Positions 23,761-31,176 of a stretch of 41,610 nucleotides of DNA are shown piece by piece. Source of the stretch: Rouxiella badensis (GTDB lineage Bacteria > Pseudomonadota > Gammaproteobacteria > Enterobacterales > Enterobacteriaceae); the NCBI RefSeq assembly GCF_002093665.1, contig NZ_MRWE01000043.1, forward strand, positions 1 to 41,610, given 5' to 3'. How positions within the stretch are numbered: the first letter of the stretch is position 1; each line of letters starts with the position of its first letter. The position numbers and the translations under genes were made by a program. Below the pieces are notes generated by a model. The model was not told where the DNA came from, made no database searches, and saw only the letters and a list, made by a program, of their open reading frames with translations.

Positions 23761-25053
23761 ATGGATCGCCAGATAGTTTATCCAGGCGCAGTTCCGCTTG
23801 ATACCGATCTGCTTCACACCAATAAGTATGCCATGATTGGCCTCGCCAAACTCTCGGCAGCACTTATGGGAGCGTCGACTTACCTTCGTGGTCTGGAATG
23901 TACGCCCACCACGCCGACCTCAATGACAGTCAATGTGGCGAAGGGCGAAATCTACAGCCTGCAAAATGTTGATGGAACGGCCTACTCCTCACTCGAAGCC
24001 GACACCAGTAATACTATTTTAAAACAAGGCCTTCTTCTTTCCTCTACGTCGTTCACGCTGGCCGCACCGTCAGGCAACGGGCAATCGATAAATTATCTTC
24101 TGCAGGTCGCCTACAGTGACAGCGATTCAGGGGCAACGGTATTACCTTACTACAATGCCGCCAACCCGGCTGTCGCCTACAGTGGGCCAGGAGGCAACGG
24201 GGCGGCGCAAAATACGGTCAGGGCCGGGCTATGTAGCGTCGCGCTTAAGACCGGTGTTGCTGCGACGACCGGCACCCAAACAACACCAGCAGCAGATACC
24301 GGATATACAGCAGCATGGGTCATTACCGTGGCTCAGGGCACCACAACACTGACTGCCGCCAATATTTCGGCGACGGCGACGGCGCCATTCCTGCCAGCGT
24401 CGGGTCTGATAGCCGCTCTACAGCAATGCACCATGACCTATGCAATTGATAAGGGCGCGGCGAATGTTTACACCGCCTCCTTTACTCCAGCGTTGCCCAC
24501 GCTGGTGGACGGGATGCGCTTGACTTTCAAGGCGAAAACCGCCAACACCGCCAGTTCTACCTTTGCGGCAAATGGTGGTACAGCCTACCCGATTTATTCG
24601 CAGCTTCACTTGGCCTTGCAGGGAGGGGAGATAGTCGCCAACGGACTTATCGAAATCGAATGGAATAGCTCGTTAAATGCCTGGATACTTTGTGGCAATA
24701 GCGGCGGGGCGTTGCCGGTAGTTGCGGGCACGAAATCAAACCATGCGGTTAACCTTGGACAATTCACCAGCGGGACAGGCTCAACAAAATTACCTGATGG
24801 GACTATTATTAACTGGGGGCGAGGCACAGGTGTTACGACATCTGCAGGAGTGAGTATTTCGTTCCAAATCCCATTCTCAAACTCGTCGTCTTATTCCGTA
24901 TCGGGCCAATCAGCATCGGGTCCAGGCTCAGTAAGCTGTATTCACGCCAGCTCATTCACTGCAAATGGCTGTAATATTTCGGTCACTACCTCCAATGGAA
25001 GCTCTACTGTTTATTGGGCTGATCCCTTCACCTGGATTGCCATTGGCCGCTAG
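23761..25053 (+). CDS. Tail fibre 2, paralogue of fibre 1
   Basis: The 430-residue protein repeats the N-terminal 310 residues of fibre 1 (MDRQIVYPGAVPLDTDLLHTNKYAMIG...) with about 70 per cent identity by eye. It has a completely different C-terminal end (LPDGTIINWGRGTGVTT...FTWIAIGR). That end resembles the tip domain of phage side tail fibres. Two tandem fibres with shared attachment parts but different tips would let the particle bind two receptors, or compete for the same baseplate site. GGAG lies 6 nt before ATG 23761. A longer ORF from 23677 overlaps fibre 1 and is rejected. No fibre-assembly chaperone (Tfa) follows. An intrinsic terminator does. Confidence 0.82.
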   Translation: MDRQIVYPGAVPLDTDLLHTNKYAMIGLAKLSAALMGASTYLRGLECTPTTPTSMTVNVAKGEIYSLQNVDGTAYSSLEADTSNTILKQGLLLSSTSFTLAAPSGNGQSINYLLQVAYSDSDSGATVLPYYNAANPAVAYSGPGGNGAAQNTVRAGLCSVALKTGVAATTGTQTTPAADTGYTAAWVITVAQGTTTLTAANISATATAPFLPASGLIAALQQCTMTYAIDKGAANVYTASFTPALPTLVDGMRLTFKAKTANTASSTFAANGGTAYPIYSQLHLALQGGEIVANGLIEIEWNSSLNAWILCGNSGGALPVVAGTKSNHAVNLGQFTSGTGSTKLPDGTIINWGRGTGVTTSAGVSISFQIPFSNSSSYSVSGQSASGPGSVSCIHASSFTANGCNISVTTSNGSSTVYWADPFTWIAIGR

Positions 25054-25060
25054 TTTGATG

Positions 25061-25091
25061 AAGAGCCCTCACTCGGGGGTTCTTTGCTTTT
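25061..25091 (+). terminator. Terminator of the tail operon
   Basis: AAGAGCCC (25061-25068) and GGGTTCTT (25077-25084) form an 8-bp stem followed by TGCTTTT. It lies directly after the last tail fibre gene. Confidence 0.65.
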
Positions 25092-25264
25092 CATTCCTCC
25101 TCATTCAGCGCGTACTCCCTGCAAATTTGCCGCATAAATTCTCCCTTTCTGACTTACTTCCCGATTTTTATACTCCGATATCAGAATTTTATTTACATCT
25201 TTTCAAAGACAGTGCTGTTGAAGCCTAATACTCAGACCCCATTGAGCGGTCATCAGGCATGAAT

Positions 25265-25297
25265 AAAAAAACCCACCGGAAGGTGGGTTTTTATTTT
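25265..25297. terminator. Bidirectional terminator at right edge of the element
   Basis: A perfect stem (AAACCCACC/GGTGGGTTT, 25269-25290) with a GGAA loop has A-tracts on the left and TTTTATTTT on the right. It separates the tail operon from the leftward gene at 25330-25521. Confidence 0.85.
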
Positions 25298-25329
25298 ATA
25301 CATAAACTTAATGATGTAGAGACAGGTTG

Positions 25330-25521
25330 TTAGAGGCCTACTCTGAAAGGTTTTTTCGACTTTTTAGCCGCTTCAATAGGATCTGCTGCTGCTAGCCATT
25401 CTTCGAATCGCAAATAAGCTTCGATAAATTTAACAAAATAGCCAACGTCGGTCATTTGTTCAGCTTGGCTATCCATATATTTGGACGCAAGTTTGAACGC
25501 ATCATCGTTATCTAATTTCAT
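25330..25521 (-). CDS. Small hypothetical protein, 63 residues
   Basis: A soluble, charged protein (MKLDNDDAFKLASKYMDSQAEQM...) that is helical in prediction by eye, with a basic C-terminus (KKSKKPFRVGL). GAGAAA lies near the ATG at 25521. It is leftward, facing the tail operon, and ends at the bidirectional terminator. No family is recognised. It could be an immunity or regulatory factor of the element or an unrelated host gene, and nothing in the sequence decides between these. Confidence 0.5.
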   Translation of the reverse strand: MKLDNDDAFKLASKYMDSQAEQMTDVGYFVKFIEAYLRFEEWLAAADPIEAAKKSKKPFRVGL

Positions 25522-25636
25522 GGATTTTCTCTTGAGTTATTGAATGCGTAAGAAACATTCAGCATAAAGCTTACTCAATCTTAACAGTGGGTCAAGTAAT
25601 TCTAATAAAGTTATACAAATCAAAGATAGTGATAAT

Positions 25637-25664
25637 AAAAAACCCATCAAATGATGGGTTTTAG
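25637..25664. terminator. Intrinsic terminator
   Basis: AAAACCCATCA and TGATGGGTTTT form an 11-bp inverted repeat (25639-25662) flanked by A and T tracts. It lies between two leftward small genes and would end the lipoprotein transcript. Confidence 0.75.
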
Positions 25665-25722
25665 CCAATGGTACATCCATGTACGTTATAAGCTACGCTG
25701 TGCTTTATAACGTTAAATGAGC

Positions 25723-25854
25723 TTATGGTCCGCGATGGTAGTAGCCACCACCGCCGTGATAGCCGTGGTCATGGTGATAATAGCCAGGCCAGATACAGCC
25801 GTTTAGCGAAACAACGACTGCAAGAATGCTAAGCATCTTTAATGTATTTTTCAT
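25723..25854 (-). CDS. Small His/Gly/Tyr-rich lipoprotein
   Basis: The 43-residue precursor starts MKNTLKMLSILAVVVSLNGC, a short signal sequence with a lipobox (LNGC), so Cys20 should be lipidated. The mature part is only 24 residues and is rich in His, Gly and Tyr (GYYHHDHGYHGGGGYYHRGP). Such a stretch could bind metal ions. GGAGG lies 6 nt before the ATG. It has its own terminator downstream. I do not recognise a named family. It is too short for normal gene-finding limits, so it may be missing from other annotations. Confidence 0.65.
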   Translation of the reverse strand: MKNTLKMLSILAVVVSLNGCIWPGYYHHDHGYHGGGGYYHRGP

Positions 25855-25931
25855 GCCTTACCTCCATTTCTTTAATAAGGTAAGTATCCGGCAGTTTCCG
25901 GATTTAATCTATCAACCTTATCCTAAAAAAA

Positions 25932-26003
25932 TAAGAATAAAAAAAGCCCACCAAGGAGACGGGCAGAAATAATATCTAAAATTTACACACATAGGCTAAT
26001 GAT
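25932..26003 (-). ncRNA. Intergenic terminator element, copy A
   Basis: On the minus strand GCCCGTCTCCTTGGTGGGC is followed by TTTTTTT, an intrinsic terminator, and preceded by a conserved segment TGTGTAAAT. The same 70 bp recurs at 40193-40264. It may be the 3' end of a small RNA or of a LysR-gene transcript. Confidence 0.4.
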
Positions 26004-26082
26004 AGCGGTTGTGATCATATCCTCGCGTTATTATCGCCAGTGTAGGAATTGTGTAAGCGTTCATCAAAGACACGAGATTAAT

Positions 26083-26970
26083 TCATGCCATTGCAGGAGG
26101 CCCAAATTCAGTGATCCAGCTTATAAAGCTGCGATGTTTGGCGCTAAAGTGCAGGTCTTGTGGCCAAATGAGGTGAATGGGCCGTGGCGCAGGTAAACAG
26201 TCGGCCAGGAGAGGTTTAAGCCTTCCCGCCGCAATGTCTTCAGCTAAAAGCAGGCGAGGCTGAAAAATCAACCCAGTACCGCTTAGTGCAGACTGCCGCA
26301 GTGCTTGCCCATCGTTGCAGCTGAACGTCGCACTCGCCGGCCATATTAAGGCGTCTCCGCTGCGCCAGGCGTTGCGTTTGTTCCAGTTGCTATAGCGCAG
26401 GCAGCGATGAGAGGCTAATTCCTCAAGGCTTCGTGGTTCGCCGTATTGTGCGAGATAAGCCGGTGAGCCCGCGATAGTCATCTGATAGTCTCCCAGACGC
26501 AGGGCAACATGAGGCGTGTCGATCGGCAAATCGCCGATACGGAAAGCGAAGTCAAACCCCTCGGCAATGATATCAACGAAACGCTCGCTGAGGTCGATCT
26601 CAATCACAACGTCAGGAAAGCTCAACTGAAACTCGCTACAGAGTCTGGCGATGGCACAACTCCCCAGCGTTGTCGACGCGGATATCCGCAGGCTTCCGGC
26701 CGGAAAGCGTCTCAGACTGGCAATACGGCTTTCCGCACTGCGCAGGGCAGTGAGTACATGCAAACTCTCTTCGTACCAGGCCTTACCGGCCTGCGTTAGC
26801 GTCTGTCGGCGCGTATTGCGTTTTAGCAAACTGGCCTGCAAATGGGTTTCCATTTGCGCCACCATTTTGCCGACCATTACCGAGGAGATATCGAGCCTTT
26901 TGGCCGCTTCGCTAAAATTGCCCGTCTCAACGATCGCCACAAACACTTCCATCCAACGTATCTTATTCAT
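26083..26970 (-). CDS. LysR-family transcriptional regulator
   Basis: The 295-residue protein has the LysR plan: an N-terminal winged helix-turn-helix (NFSEAAKRLDISSVMVGKMVAQMETHL, about residues 18-45) and a C-terminal effector domain with two alpha/beta lobes (SFPDVVIEIDLSERFVDIIAEGFDFAFRIG). Such regulators usually control a divergent gene and respond to a small molecule. Here the divergent gene is the short-chain dehydrogenase at 27069. A near-perfect inverted repeat (26972-26994) lies between them, just 2 bp from the LysR start. The effector is unknown. Length is normal for the family. Confidence 0.9.
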   Translation of the reverse strand: MNKIRWMEVFVAIVETGNFSEAAKRLDISSVMVGKMVAQMETHLQASLLKRNTRRQTLTQAGKAWYEESLHVLTALRSAESRIASLRRFPAGSLRISASTTLGSCAIARLCSEFQLSFPDVVIEIDLSERFVDIIAEGFDFAFRIGDLPIDTPHVALRLGDYQMTIAGSPAYLAQYGEPRSLEELASHRCLRYSNWNKRNAWRSGDALIWPASATFSCNDGQALRQSALSGTGLIFQPRLLLAEDIAAGRLKPLLADCLPAPRPIHLIWPQDLHFSAKHRSFISWITEFGPPAMA

Positions 26971-26971
26971 G

Positions 26972-26994
26972 ATTACTAACTTTTAGTTATTAAT
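26972..26994. promoter_or_regulatory. Inverted repeat between LysR and SDR genes
   Basis: ATTACTAAC (26972-26980) and GTTATTAAT (26986-26994) are complementary in 8 of 9 positions around TTTTA. It has the T-N11-A form of LysR-type binding sites and touches the LysR start, suggesting autoregulation and control of the SDR gene. Confidence 0.55.
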
Positions 26995-27068
26995 GTGTAA
27001 ATTATTTGCGCATTTTTCTCCTGATTGCAACGTGTCAGTATGAAATCTCATTCAAAGAGGAGAATACG

Positions 27069-27665
27069 ATGAAAGTGATGATAATTGGTGCCAGCGGCAT
27101 TATTGGACGTGCAGTGGCAGAAAATCTCGAAAAGGATCATGAAATTATTCGTGTCGGCAAAAGCCGTGGCGATCTGCTGGTTGACCTGACCGAGGAGTCA
27201 AGCGTGAAGGCGCTGTTTGAACGCAGCGGTAAAGTTGATGCGATTATCGCTACCATGGGCAGCGTTCATTTTGGACCCTTGGCGGAGATGACCGCAGAGC
27301 AATTTAACCAGGGTTTACAGAACAAGCTGTTGGGGCAGGTCAGGCTGGTGTTAATAGGTAAAGAACATCTTAATGCGGGCGGTTCATTTACCTTAACTAC
27401 CGGCATTTTGACGCATCAGCCCATTCGTACCGGTGTGAATGCGACGGCGGTCAATGCGGCGCTGGAGGGATTTGTGCTTGCCGCCGCGAATGAACTTGCA
27501 GGCCTGCGTATTAATGCGGTTAGCCCAACCGTGGTGACCGAGGCGCTGGATAAATATGCGCCGTTTTTCCCAGGATTTGAAAGTGCGTCTGCGAGCCGGG
27601 TTGCGCTGGCCTATCGGCGAAGCGTTGACGGAATTGATAACGGGAAAGTATTCCGCGTCTGGTAA
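27069..27665 (+). CDS. Short-chain dehydrogenase-like protein (atypical)
   Basis: A 198-residue Rossmann-fold protein. The nucleotide-binding motif GASGIIGRAVA begins at residue 7. The rest follows the SDR pattern through 'AALEGFVLAAANELAGLRINAVSP'. The catalytic Tyr-x-x-x-Lys of classical SDRs is absent: the same positions read Ala and Asn (NATAVNAALEG). It therefore belongs to a short, atypical SDR group and may be a regulator or bind NAD(P) without the usual reaction. GAGGAG lies 7 nt before the ATG at 27069. An ORF from 27006 is rejected. It is divergent from the LysR gene, so it is probably its target. Confidence 0.82.
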   Translation: MKVMIIGASGIIGRAVAENLEKDHEIIRVGKSRGDLLVDLTEESSVKALFERSGKVDAIIATMGSVHFGPLAEMTAEQFNQGLQNKLLGQVRLVLIGKEHLNAGGSFTLTTGILTHQPIRTGVNATAVNAALEGFVLAAANELAGLRINAVSPTVVTEALDKYAPFFPGFESASASRVALAYRRSVDGIDNGKVFRVW

Positions 27666-27678
27666 CTTGCCGTAAACG

Positions 27679-27710
27679 AAAAAGGCCTCTCAACGGAGAA
27701 GCCTTTTACG
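27679..27710. terminator. Bidirectional terminator between SDR gene and dsbB
   Basis: AAAAAGGC(C)TCT and GGAGAAGCCTTTT pair in a long stem with flanking A and T tracts. It stops the converging SDR and dsbB transcripts. Confidence 0.7.
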
Positions 27711-27732
27711 CAATCGGGTATGGCCTGACCTA

Positions 27733-28263
27733 TCAGCGCGCGAAAAGCTCGCGACGTCGGGTTTTTACGAACTGGGCAATCACAACCAGAACGGCTATCA
27801 GCATAAACACGCCGAAGACGCCGACTAACCACTGTGGCATGCTCAAGTTGAACAAAGTCCAGGATCGCTCTGCGCAGTCACCGGTGGCAACAAAGACGCT
27901 TGGCAGCCATTTATCCAGCGGTAACCCACTCGGGAAACGGGCCGCAAAGTCGCAGGTCGCAAAAGGTGACGGGTGGAGTTGGATCATGGTGTGCTCCCAC
28001 GACAGGCGGATACCTTCCCAGGCGCTGTAAATCCAAATCAATATTGCGCCATAGCGCAGCCAAGTTTTCGGGGCAATTGCGCCCACCAGGCCTGCACCCA
28101 TAATGCCGAACAGTGCGCAGCGCTCATAAATGCACATTACACAAGGTTTTAGCAACATAACGTGTTGGAAATAGAGCGCAACCAACTCGAGGACTAACGC
28201 GGTCAGTGCCATTAAGAGCCATGCGCCGCGCCCCTGCGAGCATCGGTTAAGATATTGCAACAT
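27733..28263 (-). CDS. dsbB: Disulfide bond formation protein DsbB
   Basis: The 176-residue inner-membrane protein has four membrane segments and reoxidises DsbA, passing electrons to quinones. Cys41 and Cys44 ([11 protein letters not shown]) form the first active pair. FATCDF and GDCAER supply the second pair in the periplasmic loop. Length equals that of E. coli DsbB and the N-terminus ([18 protein letters not shown]) matches it, so the start is set at 28263. A longer ORF from 28320 has no support. In E. coli it follows nhaB, which is missing here. Confidence 0.95.
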   Translation of the reverse strand: MLQYLNRCSQGRGAWLLMALTALVLELVALYFQHVMLLKPCVMCIYERCALFGIMGAGLVGAIAPKTWLRYGAILIWIYSAWEGIRLSWEHTMIQLHPSPFATCDFAARFPSGLPLDKWLPSVFVATGDCAERSWTLFNLSMPQWLVGVFGVFMLIAVLVVIAQFVKTRRRELFAR

Positions 28264-28603
28264 AGGTTTATTTTCCATGCAGTAAGCTATCGACTGGCAG
28301 TGTAAACCAAAATATCCCAAGTGCCAGCAGGTTAAGGAAAAATTCCGCCAAAAAGAGCATTTAAGTCGACAATCTGGCGATTTTTATTAATATGAATCTA
28401 ACCTGTGAAACAGTGCTTAAACATGACTAAAATAGCGATGAAGCATCTTAATGATTGAAAATACATAAAATTGCAAAGGCATGCACATTTTCAACATATC
28501 GACTAAACAGACGCTATAACCTGTGATTTTCATCTGGTATGATGAGCCGAATTATAACTTCTGATTAGGCAGCTTGTAGAAGCTGTAACGGAAAGCCACA
28601 AAC
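28264..28603. other. dsbB-fadR intergenic region
   Basis: About 340 AT-rich bases between the divergent genes dsbB and fadR. E. coli has nhaB in this place. No remnant of nhaB is visible. The right part holds a FadR-like operator and promoter (28532-28548). Confidence 0.6.
28532..28548 (+). promoter_or_regulatory. FadR-like site on an extended -10 promoter of fadR
   Basis: ATCTGGTATGATGAGCC matches the FadR operator ATCTGGTACGACCAGAT in about 12 of 17 positions, with a perfect left half. It overlaps TGGTATGAT, an extended -10 element (28536-28544), so FadR could repress its own gene. Binding is inferred. Confidence 0.4.
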
Positions 28604-29323
28604 ATGGTTATTAAGGCACAGAGTCCTGCCGGTTTTGCCGAAGAATATATTATTGAAAGTATTTGGAACAGTCGATTTCCGCCGGGGTCTATTTTGCCAG
28701 CAGAAAGAGAGCTCTCTGAACTGATTGGCGTGACCCGTACCACCCTGCGTGAAGTGTTGCAGCGTCTGGCGCGTGACGGATGGTTGACTATCCAGCACGG
28801 TAAGCCGACCAAGGTAAACAACTTCTGGGAAACGTCCGGTCTTAATATTCTCGAAACGCTCGCCCGCCTGGATCACGAGAGCGTCCCGCAGCTCATCGAC
28901 AACCTCCTCTCCGTGCGTACCAACATTGCGACTATTTTTATCCGCAAAGCGATGCGTTCGAACCCAGAAGAGACTCAAAAAGTTCTGGCCAAGGCCGAGG
29001 TTGCCGACGACACCTCAGAAGCCTTCACCGAACTCGATTACGGCATCTTCCGCGGTTTGGCCTTTGCCTCCGGCAACCCGATTTATGGGCTGATTATCAA
29101 TGGCCTGCGTGGGCTTTATACTCGCGTAGGACGTTATTATTTCTCTAATCCAGAAGCACGTAAGTTGGCGGTCGATTTTTACAAGACGCTGTCAAACATC
29201 TGTGAAGAGAAGCAGTTTGATCGCATCGTTGACTGCGTACGCAGTTACGGTAAAAACAGTGGCGCTATTTGGCACAGCATGCAAAGTGGCGTACCTCACG
29301 ACCTGACCGATCAGCGTCGTTGA
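28604..29323 (+). CDS. fadR: Fatty-acid metabolism regulator FadR
   Basis: The 239-residue GntR-family protein has an N-terminal winged helix ([31 protein letters not shown], about residues 30-60) and a C-terminal helical acyl-CoA-binding domain. It represses fatty-acid degradation genes and activates fabA and fabB; long-chain acyl-CoA releases it from DNA. Length and sequence are close to E. coli FadR (239 residues). A GGAA-type site precedes ATG 28604. It has its own terminator and lies next to spoVR, the E. coli ycgB arrangement. Confidence 0.96.
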   Translation: MVIKAQSPAGFAEEYIIESIWNSRFPPGSILPAERELSELIGVTRTTLREVLQRLARDGWLTIQHGKPTKVNNFWETSGLNILETLARLDHESVPQLIDNLLSVRTNIATIFIRKAMRSNPEETQKVLAKAEVADDTSEAFTELDYGIFRGLAFASGNPIYGLIINGLRGLYTRVGRYYFSNPEARKLAVDFYKTLSNICEEKQFDRIVDCVRSYGKNSGAIWHSMQSGVPHDLTDQRR

Positions 29324-29361
29324 GAGAATAAGCACTGATTAAACATTCAAAAGTAACAATA

Positions 29362-29388
29362 AAAAAGGGCGCCTCGGCGCCCTTTTTC
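29362..29388. terminator. Terminator between fadR and spoVR
   Basis: AAAAAGGGCGCC and GGCGCCCTTTTT form a perfect 12-bp repeat with a 2-nt gap (29362-29387). It serves both converging genes. Confidence 0.9.
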
Positions 29389-29401
29389 AATGGAGCAACG
29401 C

Positions 29402-30937
29402 TTAAAGAGCGGAAGGGCGCGGCGGGCAGCGTTCGAGCATTTCGATGCTACCATCCTCGTTCAACTGCTCCATGTAGACGTCGAAGCCCCAGAGGCGGTG
29501 AATGTGTTTCATTACCTCACGGCGGCTCTTGTCCAACGGGGCTCGGTCTTGCGGAATGTAGCGCAGCGTCAGCGAGCGGTCACCGCGTAGGTCAACGTTC
29601 CACACCTGGATGTTCGGCTCATGGTTACTCAGGTTGTACTGCGCAGACAGCTCCTGACGGATGGCCCGATAACCCGCCTCGTTGTGTATTGAGGAGATCT
29701 CAAGATAGTTGTTGTGATCGTCATCCAATACCGTAAACAAACGGAAATCGCGCATCACTTTCGGTGATAAAAACTGGCTGATAAAGCTTTCGTCCTTGAA
29801 GTCGCGCATCGCAAAATGCAGCGTCTCCAGCCAGTCGGAACCGGCGATGTCCGGGAACCAGTATTTGTCTTCTTCCGTCGGCGACTGGCAGATGCGCTTG
29901 ATGTCCTGGAACATGGCGAAACCCAGCGCGTAAGGGTTGATTCCGCTGTAATACGGGCTGTTGTACGGCGGCTGGAACACCACGTTGGTGTGGCTGTGCA
30001 AGAACTCGAGGATAAAGCGGTCGCTCACTTTCCCTTCATCGTACAGATGATTAAGGATGGTGTAGTGCCAGAACGTCGCCCAGCCTTCATTCATGACCTG
30101 CGTCTGTTTCTGCGGATAAAAATACTGGCTGATTTTACGCACGATACGCAAAATCTCGCGCTGCCACGGTTCCAGAAGTGGCGCATTTTTTTCCATAAAG
30201 TACAGCAGGTTTTCCTGTGGTTCGGAAGGGAAGCGACGGACCTGCTCCGGCGCATCCTCTTTGTCGCGGCGCGGCAGCGTCTTCCACAGTGTGTTTACCT
30301 GACTTTGCAGATAGGCTTCACGGCTTTGCTGACGTGCGGTCTCTTCTGCCAAAGAAATTTTTTGAGGGCGTTTATAGCGGTCAACGCCGTAATTCATCAG
30401 CGCATGGCAGGAGTCAAGCAGGCGCTCGACTTCTTCTACGCCATAGCGCTCCTCGCACTGGCTGATGTAGCGCCGTGCAAAGATAAGGTAGTCGACGATT
30501 GAGCTAGCGTCGGTCCAACTGCGGAACAGATAGTTGTTTTTAAAGAAGGAGTTATGCCCATAGCAGGCATGTGCCATCACCAACGCCTGCATGGTGATGG
30601 TATTTTCTTCCATCAGATAGGCGATACAAGGATTGGAGTTAATCACAATCTCGTAGGCCAGGCCCTGTTGGCCATGTTTGTAGCGCTGCTCGGTTTCGAT
30701 AAATTTCTTACCGAACGACCAGTGCGTGTAGTTAATAGGCATGCCGACGCTGGAGTAGGCATCCATCATCTGCTCGGAGGTGATTATCTCGATTTGATGC
30801 GGGTAGGTTTCCAGCCGATAACTCTTGGCAACCCGGTCAATCTCTTCCAGATAAACCTGAAGTAATTCAAACGTCCAGTCTGGTCCATCACTCAAACGTT
30901 TGTCTTCAGTTTTGTGTTCCTGGGTCTTTGTCGTCAT
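29402..30937 (-). CDS. ycgB: SpoVR family protein (YcgB)
   Basis: The 511-residue protein matches the SpoVR/YcgB family in length (E. coli YcgB is 510) and in conserved segments such as INYTHWSFGKKF, ELVVNSNPCIAYLMEENT-like and NEGWATFWHYTILN. It is a cytoplasmic protein; in E. coli it belongs to the RpoS-controlled set and acts with the YeaG/YeaH system. Its reaction is not known. Its place between fadR and dadA is that of the E. coli gene, though an MFS/ftrA pair lies between it and dadA here. Confidence 0.93.
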   Translation of the reverse strand: MTTKTQEHKTEDKRLSDGPDWTFELLQVYLEEIDRVAKSYRLETYPHQIEIITSEQMMDAYSSVGMPINYTHWSFGKKFIETEQRYKHGQQGLAYEIVINSNPCIAYLMEENTITMQALVMAHACYGHNSFFKNNYLFRSWTDASSIVDYLIFARRYISQCEERYGVEEVERLLDSCHALMNYGVDRYKRPQKISLAEETARQQSREAYLQSQVNTLWKTLPRRDKEDAPEQVRRFPSEPQENLLYFMEKNAPLLEPWQREILRIVRKISQYFYPQKQTQVMNEGWATFWHYTILNHLYDEGKVSDRFILEFLHSHTNVVFQPPYNSPYYSGINPYALGFAMFQDIKRICQSPTEEDKYWFPDIAGSDWLETLHFAMRDFKDESFISQFLSPKVMRDFRLFTVLDDDHNNYLEISSIHNEAGYRAIRQELSAQYNLSNHEPNIQVWNVDLRGDRSLTLRYIPQDRAPLDKSRREVMKHIHRLWGFDVYMEQLNEDGSIEMLERCPPRPSAL

Positions 30938-31079
30938 CAGCGCACCCTCAGTCAGTTACGGACGCAACATAGTTTGAGAAAATATGCATCCACTGCTAAT
31001 CGTAGTTCAATCTTAACCGTGCATCATGTTTTTCAAGACAATTTTACTGCGTTAACGATTTAATGATTGTTTCCGGGGC

Positions 31080-31115
31080 CACAGAGGGCGCGAATATTCG
31101 TCCCTCTGTTTCAAT
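31080..31115. terminator. Hairpin between spoVR and MFS genes
   Basis: ACAGAGGG and CCCTCTGT (about 31081-31108) enclose an inner CGAATATTCG palindrome. It can form a long stem. The T-tract is weak, so it may be a stability hairpin rather than a full terminator. Confidence 0.45.
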
Positions 31116-31176
31116 TAATAAGCCTTCCGCGATAGGGTGTCAATCACCCTGCGCACCTTCTATCCATAAACATCTT

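Larger units (their letters stand above)
3400..25300 (+). mobile_element. Headless contractile-tail cluster (putative R-type tailocin)
   Basis: The cluster runs from the leftward operon terminator to the terminator after tail fibre 2. It encodes repressor, early regulators, late regulator, holin, and a full contractile tail. No integrase, replication, terminase, portal, capsid or head-tail joining gene is visible, and no direct-repeat att sites are obvious. Genes are intact and tightly packed. This is the content of an R-type tailocin. Exact boundaries are uncertain. The Arc-like genes at 1717-2208 could belong to its left edge. Confidence 0.75.

Noticed and set aside
3400-25300. att sites, CRISPR array or inversion (Cin/Gin) system
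   Set aside because: No direct repeats at the element ends, no repeat-spacer pattern, and no recombinase gene or inverted crossover repeats near the fibre genes were seen by eye.
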